64,000 bases of DNA, taken from assembly GCA_009760855.2 (NCBI GenBank), contig WPIO01000114.1, positions 56,001 through 120,000 of the forward strand, in the 5' to 3' direction. This DNA comes from Cristatella mucedo (lineage: Eukaryota; Bryozoa; Phylactolaemata; Cristatellidae). Each line of letters starts with the position of its first letter. Position 1 is the first letter of the stretch. The translations under genes and the position numbers were made by a program. Under the pieces are notes generated by a model. It ran no database searches. It had not been told where the DNA came from and was given only the letters and a program-made list of their open reading frames with translations. Below are positions 45,494-55,897 of the stretch, piece after piece.

Positions 45494-47745
45494 ATGGAAA
45501 AAGTAATTAAAATTAATGGAATTGTGTATACTAATCTTGATGCAAATAGAAATAGAGTAAGTAACTTAGCTTATCCTGTGAAAGATGGGGATGCAATAAG
45601 ATTAAATTATGCTCTTAGTTCAAATGTTGGTGGTAGTGTTATTTGTAATGCTACTGGTGAATTAGCAACTGTATCAACTTTATCTTATTTACTATCAAAG
45701 AGTGGAGCAAAAATGATGTCACAACTGAATTGTAAGAATATTATTGGTATATCAGATAATTCTGATGATGGTACTATATACTCAGATTTAAGACCTTATA
45801 GAGTAATAACTATGGATTATTGAAAATTATGACACAAGTGCTTCAAGGTAATGCAACAGCAAGTATGAATATGGGAAATAAGGATATTATAAATTTAAAA
45901 GATTATGATATAGTAACAAAACAATATGTTGTTAGTATTAAGCAACAATTAGGATTTAGATATTTAGGATTAAGTTCTAATACTTATCCTAGTTTATTGA
46001 AACTTAATATGTTAGGACTTAATATTACTGCTAATGGTAGTAGTGGATCTGGATATTCACTTCAACAATTTGCACCAGCTGATATGCTTATTATAGAACA
46101 AGGGACAGGGAGAAAGATGTGTTGAAAAACTAATCTTAAAACATTCTTCCCTTTTACATTACCTAACTTTAGTATGATATCTGGTATTATATATGCAACA
46201 GATAAAGCAAATGCTTATTTAGATTTAACTAATGATAGTACATATGGTGTTAGTGAAAGTATAGTATTAATAAATAATATTGATGGAAATTGTACTTGTG
46301 CTATTGATAAGTTAACTGCTGAAGGTAGAATTAGTTATATAGATTTTTTGTTAGTATTGTATAGAAATGTTAGGTTATAGAAAAAAGGAAGTAATGCAAA
46401 GAATTCTATTAGAAAGATTGTTGATATACTTAATGGAAATATAAGTATGAATGGTAACTTGATTAAGAATCTTGGTGATCCTGTTGATGCTAGTGATGCT
46501 GTAAACAGAAAGTAAATAGATACGAATTGTTTTACTAAGATTTCTAGATAAACTTCTTCTGATGGAGGTATTGACATGAACAATCGTAGATTAGTAGATC
46601 TTGCTAATCATATTAATCCTAGTGATGCTGCAACGAAAGATTATGCTGATACAAAATTGAATAAAATGGGTGGAACAATTAATGTAAATTTATCTGTTGA
46701 TGGAATATTAAGTGCTACCAGTGCACCTGTTGGTGATAATGATGTTCCAAATAAAGTTTATATGCATAACAGTTTTCTTAGTATAAATGGCGGAAAAGTT
46801 AATGGAAATCTGGATATGCAGGGAAACTTTATTAGAATTTTAAATGATCCTGTTGATCCAAATCATTACGTTAATCTTGCTTGTCGAAAAAAAATATCTG
46901 ATGGAAATGTTGCAAAATAACATTTAATAGATTTATAGATAAAGGATTACAAAAAAATGCATATGGAACAATCTATCAAGGAAAACTTATTAATGGTTTA
47001 CTTAGTGGCATAATTTCTAGGGCTTTATTTGTAATTTCAACAGCATACACTGCACCAAATGGTTCACTAAAAATGCCTATTCCTCTTCCACCATCAGGAA
47101 TAAATCCTAATTATTCATTTCAGTAATTTGGAAGTTATAATCTTGATTAAAATATAAAATAAATAATGGATTTTCCAAGTATATGTACACAAGAACTATT
47201 TATTGTAGAAAATATAACTTTAACTGTTCATGTAGCAATATATTAAAAATGCGTTCTAGAAATGAGTTAAAAATGAAAGGAGCTTTGGATTTTAATTTAA
47301 ACAGAATAATAAATGTTGAAAATACTGTAGATACACTTAAAAACAGTAAATTAGAAATTTTCTGATTATAACTGTTTAAGAAAAGATTCAGATCAAAATA
47401 TAAAAGGAAATATATCTGCAAACTCTAAAAAGTATGTTAATGTTTTAGACCCAATTAATAGAAGTGATGTTTCAACAAAAAATATCTTGATACGAGAGTT
47501 GAAAAATATGGTGATCAAATACTAAACATGAAATTAACAGTTAACAAATTATTAATGAATATTAATGATGATAAATATAATTTTAATCCATACGATTTAT
47601 TTTCTATTAAATACTTAAATATTTTTTTAATTCTATATATAATCCATATAACTCAAAGTTCATTGAAACAAGTAGGTTTATTAGATGTTTTGGTGATTTA
47701 ACTGCAAATACTGTAATCAATATTGGTTATAAGTTTATCAAGTGA
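45494..47745 (+). pseudogene. Fibre-like protein with phage-style repeats
   Basis: About 750 codons, ATG at 45494 to TGA at 47745, in several open pieces separated by frameshifts and stops. A degenerate module recurs: a Gly/Asn-rich turn and MN.N. start, then hydrophobic-Asn-Leu and a DP...D... segment ending in a short helix. Examples are MNGNLIKNLGDPVDASDA, MNNRRLVDLANHINPSDA, MQGNFIRILNDPVDPNHY and MKGALDFNLNRIINVEN. This organisation is typical of trimeric tail or fibre shafts of phages and some eukaryotic viruses. An attachment role is inferred. It is the only long plus-strand gene besides HNH. Confidence 0.7.
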
Positions 47746-47766
47746 ATGTTTAACTATTCATTGATC

Positions 47767-47847
47767 TTATCCTTTAAGTTTTTGTAAACATATTTTTACT
47801 GCCATTTCTCTAGATTGTTCACAGCTAAAAATTCTTGAAACATCCAT
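47767..47847 (-). CDS. Very short ORF, doubtful
   Basis: 26 codons beginning MDVSRIFSCEQ, immediately 3' of the fibre gene and on the opposite strand. It could be a remnant of a longer gene. No function is proposed. Confidence 0.2.
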   Translation of the reverse strand: MDVSRIFSCEQSREMAVKICLQKLKG

Positions 47848-47885
47848 TTTCTATGTAACTAAATTAAAATTTCATTCTATTGAAT

Positions 47886-48137
47886 TTAAAGTTCATTATC
47901 TTCATTTACATAATTGCAATACTCTGGTTGAACATATCGTTCTTCTTCTTCACTTTCAAATACTTTATCTTGTTCTTCAAGACTTATATTAGAATCACTA
48001 ACATAAGAATCTGATTCTGATTCAGGAACATAGTCAGGATCTTCAGAAAGTGTATCAGTTACTGATTCAGTGTCTGAAAAAGTAATATGAATTAAATCCT
48101 CTGAAAATTGGAAAACTTCTTGACTTTCTTGGTCCAT
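47886..48137 (-). CDS. Acidic Ser/Asp/Glu-rich small protein, intact
   Basis: 83 codons, intact. Extremely acidic, with many Ser-Asp and Glu runs (SEDPDYVPESESDS, ESEEEER), few hydrophobic residues and no cysteine pattern, so probably disordered. Its ATG is 1 bp after the stop of the basic ORF, an operon-like arrangement. It could act as a nucleic-acid mimic or as a partner of the adjacent basic protein, but that is inference. It is intact although most neighbours are broken. Confidence 0.55.
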   Translation of the reverse strand: MDQESQEVFQFSEDLIHITFSDTESVTDTLSEDPDYVPESESDSYVSDSNISLEEQDKVFESEEEERYVQPEYCNYVNEDNEL

Positions 48138-48138
48138 C

Positions 48139-48315
48139 CTATATTAGTGGAAATAATTTTATTAGTTTAAATTTTAATTGCTCTATTGACTGAAAAAGAT
48201 CTATTTCTTCAAGGATATTAACATGTTTTTTATCTGTTTCCTTTTTCTCTTTATCGACAAATCTCACTTTCTTTATCGGTACTTGTTTTGTGTTTTCGCT
48301 TTTTCTTTTTGGCAT
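48139..48315 (-). CDS. Basic small protein, intact
   Basis: 58 codons, ATG at 48315-48313, TAG at 48141-48139. The N-terminal half is Lys/Arg-rich (MPKRKSENTK, then PIKKVRF), resembling a nuclear-localisation or DNA-binding segment. The C-terminal half is an amphipathic helix. It sits between the polymerase end and the acidic ORF, all minus strand. No family is recognised. Confidence 0.5.
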   Translation of the reverse strand: MPKRKSENTKQVPIKKVRFVDKEKKETDKKHVNILEEIDLFQSIEQLKFKLIKLFPLI

Positions 48316-48326
48316 CTATATATTAA

Positions 48327-51300
48327 TTAACCAATATTACAACTATCACAGCGACCTTGATTAGTTCCTTCATTTGAAGCTTTAGCAATTTTGTAATGTC
48401 CATAAGCGTAGCTACAAATTCCACAATCTAACCAGTAATGTTTTGAGTCAAATGCTGATAGTGCAACTTTTTCTAACTCATTAGTAAACAGTTCATGTTT
48501 ATCTTGAGATATTATATGAAACTTCCTTATTTGCTTTTCACTAGATCCTTCAATTGTTTTACCTTTGAAAATTTCTATACTATCAATTAAACAACTTATA
48601 AATGTGTTATTTCCCATTGTTTTAGTTAAAACTGCTTTTGTTACTCCTTTTGCAGCTGCTTTCCTTTCAGCATCAACAGTACTTACGGAATACAGTTTAG
48701 GTCTTAAAGCACGTACTTCTGAAATTACTTTTCCTTCTGTTTCATCTTTAAACTTACCAGTTGTATCAACATCGAAGTAATCAGGCATTGCATTCATATA
48801 ATCGTAAAAATAAAATGTTGCAATATTTCTAATCAAACGGTCAGTATCAGTATAGATTAAACTAATTTTATTTCCATAGGTTGGTTGTATAACAACATAA
48901 TAAAACTTTTGCGTATGTAACTTTGATAAATCTAGAATTGCGCTACCAATAAATATTGGTGTATTGAAACTTGTTTTCGATTGATTCATTTGAAATATTC
49001 TCGATGATTTTCCAAAGTCTCTAAAGTTAACCATTTTTGGATCTCTTATTCGTTTATTGAACTTCTATTTTTCTTTCTTCCTCTATAGCAGTAACTAAAT
49101 AGGTTTTAATTGGTTTTTCAACATCTTCACAAGTTTTACCATAAAATGAGTTCATTATAAGTTTCCAAAGGTTTCTTAAAAGATTTTTACTTGAATTGAA
49201 TGCTTTCATTTCACCATGCATTTCAATATAAGGTTTAAGCCATCTTGATTGTTTAAATTTAAAAAATCTATTTACATTACTTATCATTACGTGTGTCAAA
49301 CAGAATTTTAAATATCTATAATATATTAAATAATTCTTCTTTGGTAGAAAGTCACACATTAACTTTGAAACATTGCTTGTTCCTGTTTTGAATTTTTTTG
49401 AAAGAGAATATTCACAACAACTCTACTAAAACCTCAGAATGGATACTCATTATGTAAATGATGATAATACTCCTTATTTTTAGTATCATATTCAATATCA
49501 ACAACAAAGAAGTAACCAATATCTGACCATCTTCTAATTTAAGAATACTATCAATATTCCACCCCTCATTTGAAATTTCTTCAATGTTTCCTAGTGGTAG
49601 AAGTTCCATCATTGCTGTAGGGTAAAGACTTGTTGCATCTTGATAAGATACCCATTTTTTGGTTTATCTTTATCATAATCAGGAACCATTGGATTGTTTG
49701 CTTTAACAAGTCTACTATTCACTTGACATATTCCATCACGAATAGATTTTTTTAAACATATCATAATTGTTTCTGTCAGTCAACAACTCAATCTTTACTC
49801 CTGAAAACCAGAATACTGCACTCCATGAGAAGTTTGGTGTTGTTACAAAGTTTGCAGGATCTAGTTTTAGCTTTAATATCAAACCTTTTCTAAAACTTTC
49901 AAGACAATCTGCAAGTAATAACACATCTGTTAATAGAAACAAATTATGATATTCTAACATATTTTTACAATTAAACTCTTTCCAAACAGCATTTACTTTT
50001 TTATAACTTTCATCAGATATACCAGTCATGTAGACACTTGAGTAAAAATTTTCCTTATTTGGAAGAGAAATAACGAAAAACTTCTCAAATGAATCCATGA
50101 ACTCATAAGGGTATTCTTCTTTCGTTGGAAGCATATTAAGGTTTTTATTTTGATGTTCGTTACTTAAAACTTTATTAGAAATTGGAAAACAATCAATTGT
50201 TTTACCCGTTGTTGATGCAATGAAGTCTAATGAGCCAAGCACAAATTGAGCACTATCCTTAAAAACTTAATCATTAACTCTTAACACCACGTACTTCTCA
50301 AGATTATTTGCTATTGGTTCTGCTTCAACACTAAAATTTTCAAGTGTTTAACAATTATATGTGAATCATATCCTCTAAAGTTATGAAATATAACCGGAAG
50401 TTGCCATTTTTTTAATTCATTTTAGCTTTAAACTTACAAAGATGGTGAGAAGCTCCTATATATTGATTTGTTAGATGACAATGATCATAAACCTTTTTTA
50501 TATCACTCTTTTTTTAATTGAATGGTTCCTCAAACATCCAACAGTAAATAACTTATTCATGTTCTTCTAGTTCACTTTCAGTTAAGTCATTCATTTTATT
50601 TTCTGAATTATGTTCAATCAATTTAATTTTTAAAAAGTCTGATACATCAAATAGTGTTTGTAGAAACTTAACTACACAATCAGATCAAAAATTCATAAAC
50701 TTATCAAAAACTTATGCTTTCCAATCAATAATAACATAAGCAGCTGAACTTGGAGTATGAATAGATCCATTTTTTCCTTTTTCAATTATGCATTCAGAGT
50801 TAGCATAACAAACATATGGACATGTATTAAGATGTCTGAAAGAATCAAACTTAATAAACTTACTCTTTTCATTTGGCATTACATAAACTGTTGCTCCAGA
50901 GTTTATACTTTCACATAATTCTAAATGTTCATTTACTTGTTTTCTATCAAAGAATCTACTTAAACATCTATGACAATAATACTTTTTTCCTCCAGTGTTT
51001 ACAGTCTACATAATGAATTAAAATTAGGAATCAGAAAATAATCTTCTTTTTCATCTTTATTAATTAATAATAGATTTACATGTCTTCCCTCTTTCTCATC
51101 TGACTTTTTAACAACTCTTAATGGAGAAACTTTTGATTCTTTATATTCACACGAGTAAACATTTATACTAACATTCATTGCTTTCTCTAATTTCTCAACG
51201 TCGTTAACTATTAGTGGCCATTTAATTTCGTTAATCAAGTGAGAATATTTAATAAATAGTATTTCTTTTAAGTCACTTATCTTCCATTTATTTATTTCTA

Positions 51301-51938
51301 CCAGATTTAAAGCTCTTAAAACACACTATGGAGCGCAAAACTCATCATTAACATTTTTTAAGTTAATTATACACTTTTTCTTAACAAGATATTCAGGAGT
51401 TTCAATATATGTTCCACCACCTATAGTTATATATTTAGAAAAGACAACTGAAAATGAATGATCCCAAGAAATAACCATCCAGAACTAACTTTGTGTTCTA
51501 TTAACGTCTCAGAATTGGTCCCTAGCGAAAGCATTTTTTTCATAAATTGTATTTTCTGACTCACTATTCATTGTTAACATTGGTTTTTGATTGTGCTCCT
51601 TTTCTTTCTCTTTCTCCATTACCAAACATTGTCATATCAAATAATACTTTAAATTGAACTCTAACAAATGGCCATGAACTTCTAACTATATCAAGTAATT
51701 TATTTTTTTGATATCTAAGTAATTCTTCAAATGATTTGAAGTCTGCATATCTTCTTTTTGTTATTTAAGCAAAAGTTAAATTATTTCCACCTCCAGTAAC
51801 AACTGGTTCTGTAAGACCAACTTTATTAAGTCTTCCTTGTTTTCCAACATATTTTCTACTTGATGAATCAAAGTCAATATTCTTTAACCTCCTAGTTTCA
51901 AAAGGAAAAGAATTTCTTTGCCCCGATTGAGAAGTCAT
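48327..51938 (-). pseudogene. polB: Family-B DNA polymerase of Polinton type, inactivated
   Basis: About 1,200 codons from ATG at 51938-51936 to a stop at 48327. It is split by several frameshifts and stops. In order on the minus strand: an N-terminal region with a KKKCIINLKN block and HVNLLLI; a zinc-type YYCHRCL segment; the first exonuclease motif; HNFRGYDSH (second exonuclease motif, about 50,380); YHNLFLLTDVLLLADC (about 49,940); palm motif A DATSLYP (about 49,620-49,640); motif B NSFYG (about 49,140); motif C YTDTDR (about 48,850); and the C-terminal AYGHYKI. Motif order and these signatures are specific to Polinton-type protein-primed polymerases, which replicate the element. Two key residues are changed: the exonuclease Asp is Asn, and the residue after DTD is Arg. 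It is therefore inactive even apart from the frameshifts. Confidence 0.92.
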
Positions 51939-51950
51939 TTGCTATTTAGA

Positions 51951-54544
51951 TGTAAAAATAGTTCTGCTAAAATAAAAATAATTATTAGGAGAATGAAATT
52001 TTACTATAAGTTTATTGAACAAAGTAACACAAATGACGCTATCTTAGTGATGAGAGTTTTTTCGCGATACGATGTCTGTTAATTTTTGGACATCCGACGG
52101 TGAAACCGAGGATGGACGAAAATTAGCTGATGTCGAATCGGGGGAAAAACACTTATCATGGGGTATTCCTGCCGCAAGGTGGAAACGGACTCCTGGTTCT
52201 CCGGTTAGGATTTAGGCTTCGGTTCGGACTCCGTCTATTTGGGTCGTTCCCCACTATAGACGTAAGTAGCCTAAGTGTGGAGATGTATTCCCTCCGCAAC
52301 AGTGTTGATGCTGTTGACAACGTGCGAGGAGTGTGAAGATAAAACTGAGCTAGACGCGCAGCGACTTTGCGCGCTTGCGAATAAAGCTCAGTAAAATCCC
52401 TAGTTTGTGTGTCTCGCTTTCCGATTCACGCCGCAGACTCACGACCCCATTTAGTAACGGTAAGTAGGTCAGTGCCAGAAACCAGCCAATGTCCTTTTCA
52501 TGTTATTTGCAGTGCACTTCCGCTGTAACGAGCCTCCTTAGCCGAGTTTGAATAACTTTCCTCTGTAGGACGTGCGATATTGTCTACCTGACTGATCCGA
52601 ATATGATTCAATATCAGCCGACGTGTGACCTAGATCGTGTGTAGAACCACCACCAGCTGAACCGACTGAGTGCCTAGTCCTTAGGTCAGTCAGCACCGAG
52701 GTGAGCGTGCCGCTGCGTTTGAATGACGCGCAGCCTCTATCGGAAGTAAAGTATTCGCCACAAACACGGCCCTAGTCGTGCACAGTAGGCCTGCGAGTGT
52801 TTAAACTATGCCGTTGGAGCTATAGCCTCGGCTCGCATTTCGTACGCAGGTATCCGTTGAGCGTGCAGCACGGGAAGCTTACACCATTGCAACAAGCACG
52901 CTCGCTTAACTTCGGGCGCCATTTTCTGCAGTATAGTTGAAAATGCGGCCACATCTGACTGTGACCGAAGAAGCAATTCAGCAGATCGATATATTGAGTA
53001 CCGGAATAGCAATGCTTTAGGTATCATGGCGAAGCCTTGGTCAGCAACATCCGCAAGATTATGAGGTATTACTAGGGGCGCTTGAGTTATAAATTCTCAG
53101 ACCCGTTTAAGTAATGATGTAGGAGTTTGTGGCATAAAAGCCAAAGTCAAGTAACAGTCTGCCAGTGGAGTTCGACGAGCGAGCGAGTTGAACAACCAGA
53201 CGGTTGACGCCAGCAACTACTGGGCTGCGCTCCAGGTCGTTGGTCTCGAGCACGTGCGCCTTTGAGGCACTTCGCGCGCCCGACGCAGCTCCTTCGTCCG
53301 CCGAAACGCACCGACGAGACTAGCAGCCTGCATAAGACGTGAGCTGTATGCCGACAGCTCTTCGACAGACGCTTAGTCTCTTGCACCATCAAAGCTACTG
53401 GAATGCTTGGCACCTCCACGTAATCAATAGCAGTTGAGATATTTCTTTAGTAAATTTGTTTGAAAAATACTAGCGACTTTCGTACGTAGAATTGTGCGCC
53501 CTTAAAACAAATTTTGATTAGATGAAATTGGAGCTTGATCGATATATGTAGGTGAGATGATCACATGATCTTGTACGCAGATATTCGCCACCGCCGCCGC
53601 CGCCTCGCCGTTGTTATAGGCCTACCCTCGCCTCGCCGCCTCACACCCAGAGGAGGCTAAGCAAAGGTAGTGGTGGCGGCGCTGCGGAGCGCTTCGTCAC
53701 CCGCTGTCGATTGCGCCGCCGCTTAGAATGGCAGCTCAACGCCCGTGGCTGGCGTCCTCGGCAGTGGTGCACAAGAAGTCACTGTCGATGTAGGAAGGCG
53801 AGTGTAGGTGGACAATCGTGGATCAGAGCAACGCATGCCTCGGTGGCCACCCGCAACGCGCGTCTCTCCGATCGAGGAGTTGTGACAGCAAGGCAGACGA
53901 ACACGAAAAGTCACGTGCGGGGCTGCCTCAAGCTGCTGCAGTAGCTGAGGCGGCTCTCCTGCAATGCGGAACGGACCCTGCCTGCTGACATTGGTTAATT
54001 GGCGGGTCACAACCAATTCAAGCTAACTCAGGACAGCGCTTATCAAATGCATGAAGAAGGTGAGTGCTAGCGAAAAAATGGCAAGCTAACTTATGGTGCT
54101 AACTTATGGACGCCTTATGGTGCGTCGGTAGCGCTGCGGCAGACGACGCCGTCGACTCGGAAGGATTTATTTACTGGCCAACCTGCCAATCAAAGCGCAC
54201 CAGCATTTTCTCTGCCACGCCCAGTACCTTAGCTTGGTCCCTACGCTGGAAATGCAGTCAAAACGCGGCTGCCCCGGTTAGCCTTGCTCATGCTCTACAG
54301 CAGCGCCCTAGTTTCAGCAGCTTGGTGCCGTTACGGGCCCTAGCAGATCACTGTGCTTTAAAATCCATATCCTTCAAGCTCTCTTCCTTCCGGTACGGTC
54401 GCGCTAAATTCCGTTAGACATTGCCGGCTTCGATAACTAGCCTTGAACAAATTTCATTTCATTTGCAACCGTTGTATTTGTAGAATACCCGCAAGTGTAC
54501 GGTAAGATTGCTGAGCGAGCGGTGGCGATGCCTGGATTTTCCTT
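51951..54544. other. Right flank of Polinton, no recognised gene
   Basis: AT-rich until about 52020, then GC-rich. 52360-52480 has a polyadenylation-like AATAAA followed by a CpG-rich stretch, loosely like an LTR end, but no matching second copy exists in the window. A CGCCGC-rich run lies at 53585-53640. Open frames at 53147-53419 (minus) and 54106-54417 (plus) have no family signature. Confidence 0.4.
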
Positions 54545-54985
54545 TAAGGGACAAGACCTGTAAACGCACCTATTTATCACAGCATTTAGTGGGTCCTCGA
54601 GATTCATTCTTTATGTGTTTATAAGTGCTGACACTGTGCGTGCTGCAACTAACCATACTGGCATGCTGAGCCTGTGTATGTCACCCCCTTACCATGTTCG
54701 AGCTGGATTGGTCCAGCGGTTAAGGCGCTCGCCCCGGCCAAGGTCTGGCTGAGGTCGTGGGCTCGAGCCCCGAGGCATATGTAAAGCGCCTGAATAGAGA
54801 TTAAGTTCTCTTGGAGCGCTATACAAATGAATTATATTTTATTATTTACTATATTATTTATTATATTATTTATTTTTTATTATTCTTGTTGTTTGTTGAG
54901 CATGCTACCACTAACGATTCAATCGTGCTTCCTTTGCAGTATATGTAAAGCGCCTAGAAAGATATAGAGTTCTCTTTGCAGTACA
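54545..54985 (+). mobile_element. LINE-A 3' UTR split by SINE2
   Basis: The LINE-A UTR (CATTTAGTGGGTCC ... GCTGACACTGTGCG ... ACCATGTT) stops at about 54708. It resumes at about 54885 with CTTGTTGTTTGTTGAGCATG and ends in part of the hairpin at about 54985. The intervening sequence is SINE2. Confidence 0.85.
54709..54884 (+). mobile_element. SINE2 copy nested in LINE-A
   Basis: The best-preserved SINE2. A-box GGTCCAGCGGTTAAGG; B-box region GGGCTCGAGCCCC; then GCGCCTGAATAGAGATTAAG / TTCTCTTGGAGCGCTATA hairpin; ATGAATTATATT; and a T/A-rich tail. Confidence 0.92.
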
Positions 54986-55326
54986 TAAAATATCAGGCGC
55001 AGTCTATCGGCGTCTGCACTTAGGTACTCGTCCATTCGTCGGCTAAGTGAACGTCGTGCTCGTAGCGGCGCTACTGCCGAGCCGACGCCCGACGAATAGC
55101 ATTAAAGCACCGACCGCTTGTGCGGCTCGTTTGTGACGTATGCACGCCAAGCACCCGCACACTCAAGCAGGCCGACCGTAACGGAACGTGGTAACGATTA
55201 AGAGAGCCCACACATCGAGATAATACAAATTCGATCCCATGGATTTGAAAAGTCTAGTCGACAGCCGCGGAGAGCTACATTTGTCTAGTCGCCAGCCATG
55301 TATGGCGTACAAATACTCCGCAGGGT
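54986..55326. other. GC-rich, no recognised gene
   Basis: Contains an inverted word pair (ATTCGTCGGC near 55034; GCCCGACGAAT near 55086). Otherwise no signature. Confidence 0.4.
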
Positions 55327-55625
55327 GCCCAGAGCGTCATTTGAAGGACCAACTTGAAGGTTCAGAGCGTCATTTGAAGGACCGACTTGAAGGACCAGAG
55401 CGTCACTTGAAGGACCGACTTGAAGGTTCAGAGCGTCATTTGAAGGACCGACTTGAAGGACCAGAGCGTCACTTGAAGGACCGACTTGAAGGACCAAAGC
55501 GTCACTTGAAGGAGTGACTTAAAGGACCGACTCGAAGGACCAGAGCGTCAATTGAAGGACCGACTTAAAGGACCAGAGCGTCAATTGAAAGACCGACTTG
55601 AAGGAGCAGAGCGCCAATTGACGGG
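55327..55625. repeat. 33-bp minisatellite, about 9 units
   Basis: Tandem units of 33 bp built on CAGAGCGTCATTTGAAGGAC and CGACTTGAAGG. Most units alternate between a GAC and a TTC variant at the start, giving a 66-bp higher-order period. One unit is partly deleted at about 55520. Because 33 is a multiple of three, both strands stay open: plus encodes (PERHLKDRLEG)n and minus a QVGPS-type repeat. No promoter or homologous protein is recognised, so the frames may be incidental. Confidence 0.95.
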
Positions 55626-55697
55626 CGACCGACGCTTTTTTTTATGTCTCCGAAATTTATTGCATAACCAGTTCCTAGTCATTATGATTCAGGAACC

Positions 55698-55897
55698 GCT
55701 TAGAAAAGTGGTCTCAACCCTCCCAATTCCACGACCCTTTAATATAGTTCCTCGCGTCGTGGCGACCCCAACCACAAAAAACTGTTTGCAAAATGTGGAA
55801 ATGCGTGCTTTCCGTTGGTATTAGGCGACCCTTGTGAAAGGATCGTTCGACCCCCAAAGAGGTCGCAGCCCACAGGTTGAGAACCGCTGGCTTTGAA
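55698..55897. mobile_element. hAT-superfamily element resembling SPIN
   Basis: The element at 55706-55889 has inverted ends AAGTGGTCTCAACCC and GGTTGAGAACCGCTG. It is flanked by GCTTAGAA (55698-55705) and GCTTTGAA (55890-55897), an 8-bp duplication with one mismatch, as expected for hAT. Internal phrases (TCGTTCGACCCCCAAAG, GTGAAAGGATCG, GTCGCAGCCCACAGG) strongly resemble the short non-autonomous elements of the SPIN family, which is known for horizontal transfer among animals. The SPIN identification is from recollection of the consensus and needs a database search. Confidence 0.82.

Larger units (their letters stand above)
41289..51950. mobile_element. Decayed Polinton/Maverick-type element
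   Basis: A block of about 10.7 kb, markedly more AT-rich than its flanks, with virus-like gene content. It contains a family-B DNA polymerase of Polinton type, structural-protein remnants, a fibre-like protein, an HNH endonuclease and several small proteins. Gene orientation is mostly minus, with the fibre and HNH genes on plus. Integrase, packaging ATPase, maturation protease and an unmistakable major capsid gene were not found, and no terminal inverted repeats were seen. The left edge cuts inside or just after a small ORF, suggesting left-end truncation. The polymerase and many other genes are broken, so it is an old endogenous copy. Confidence 0.85.

Noticed and set aside
41990-51938. Possible alternative genetic code in the Polinton (TGA read as Trp)
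   Set aside because: Several TGA stops fall where Trp would fit, but TAA and TAG stops and frameshifts are equally scattered and TGG is used normally. Ordinary decay explains it.
52360-52480. LTR end with polyadenylation signal
   Set aside because: No second copy, primer-binding site or gag/pol sequence was found in the window.
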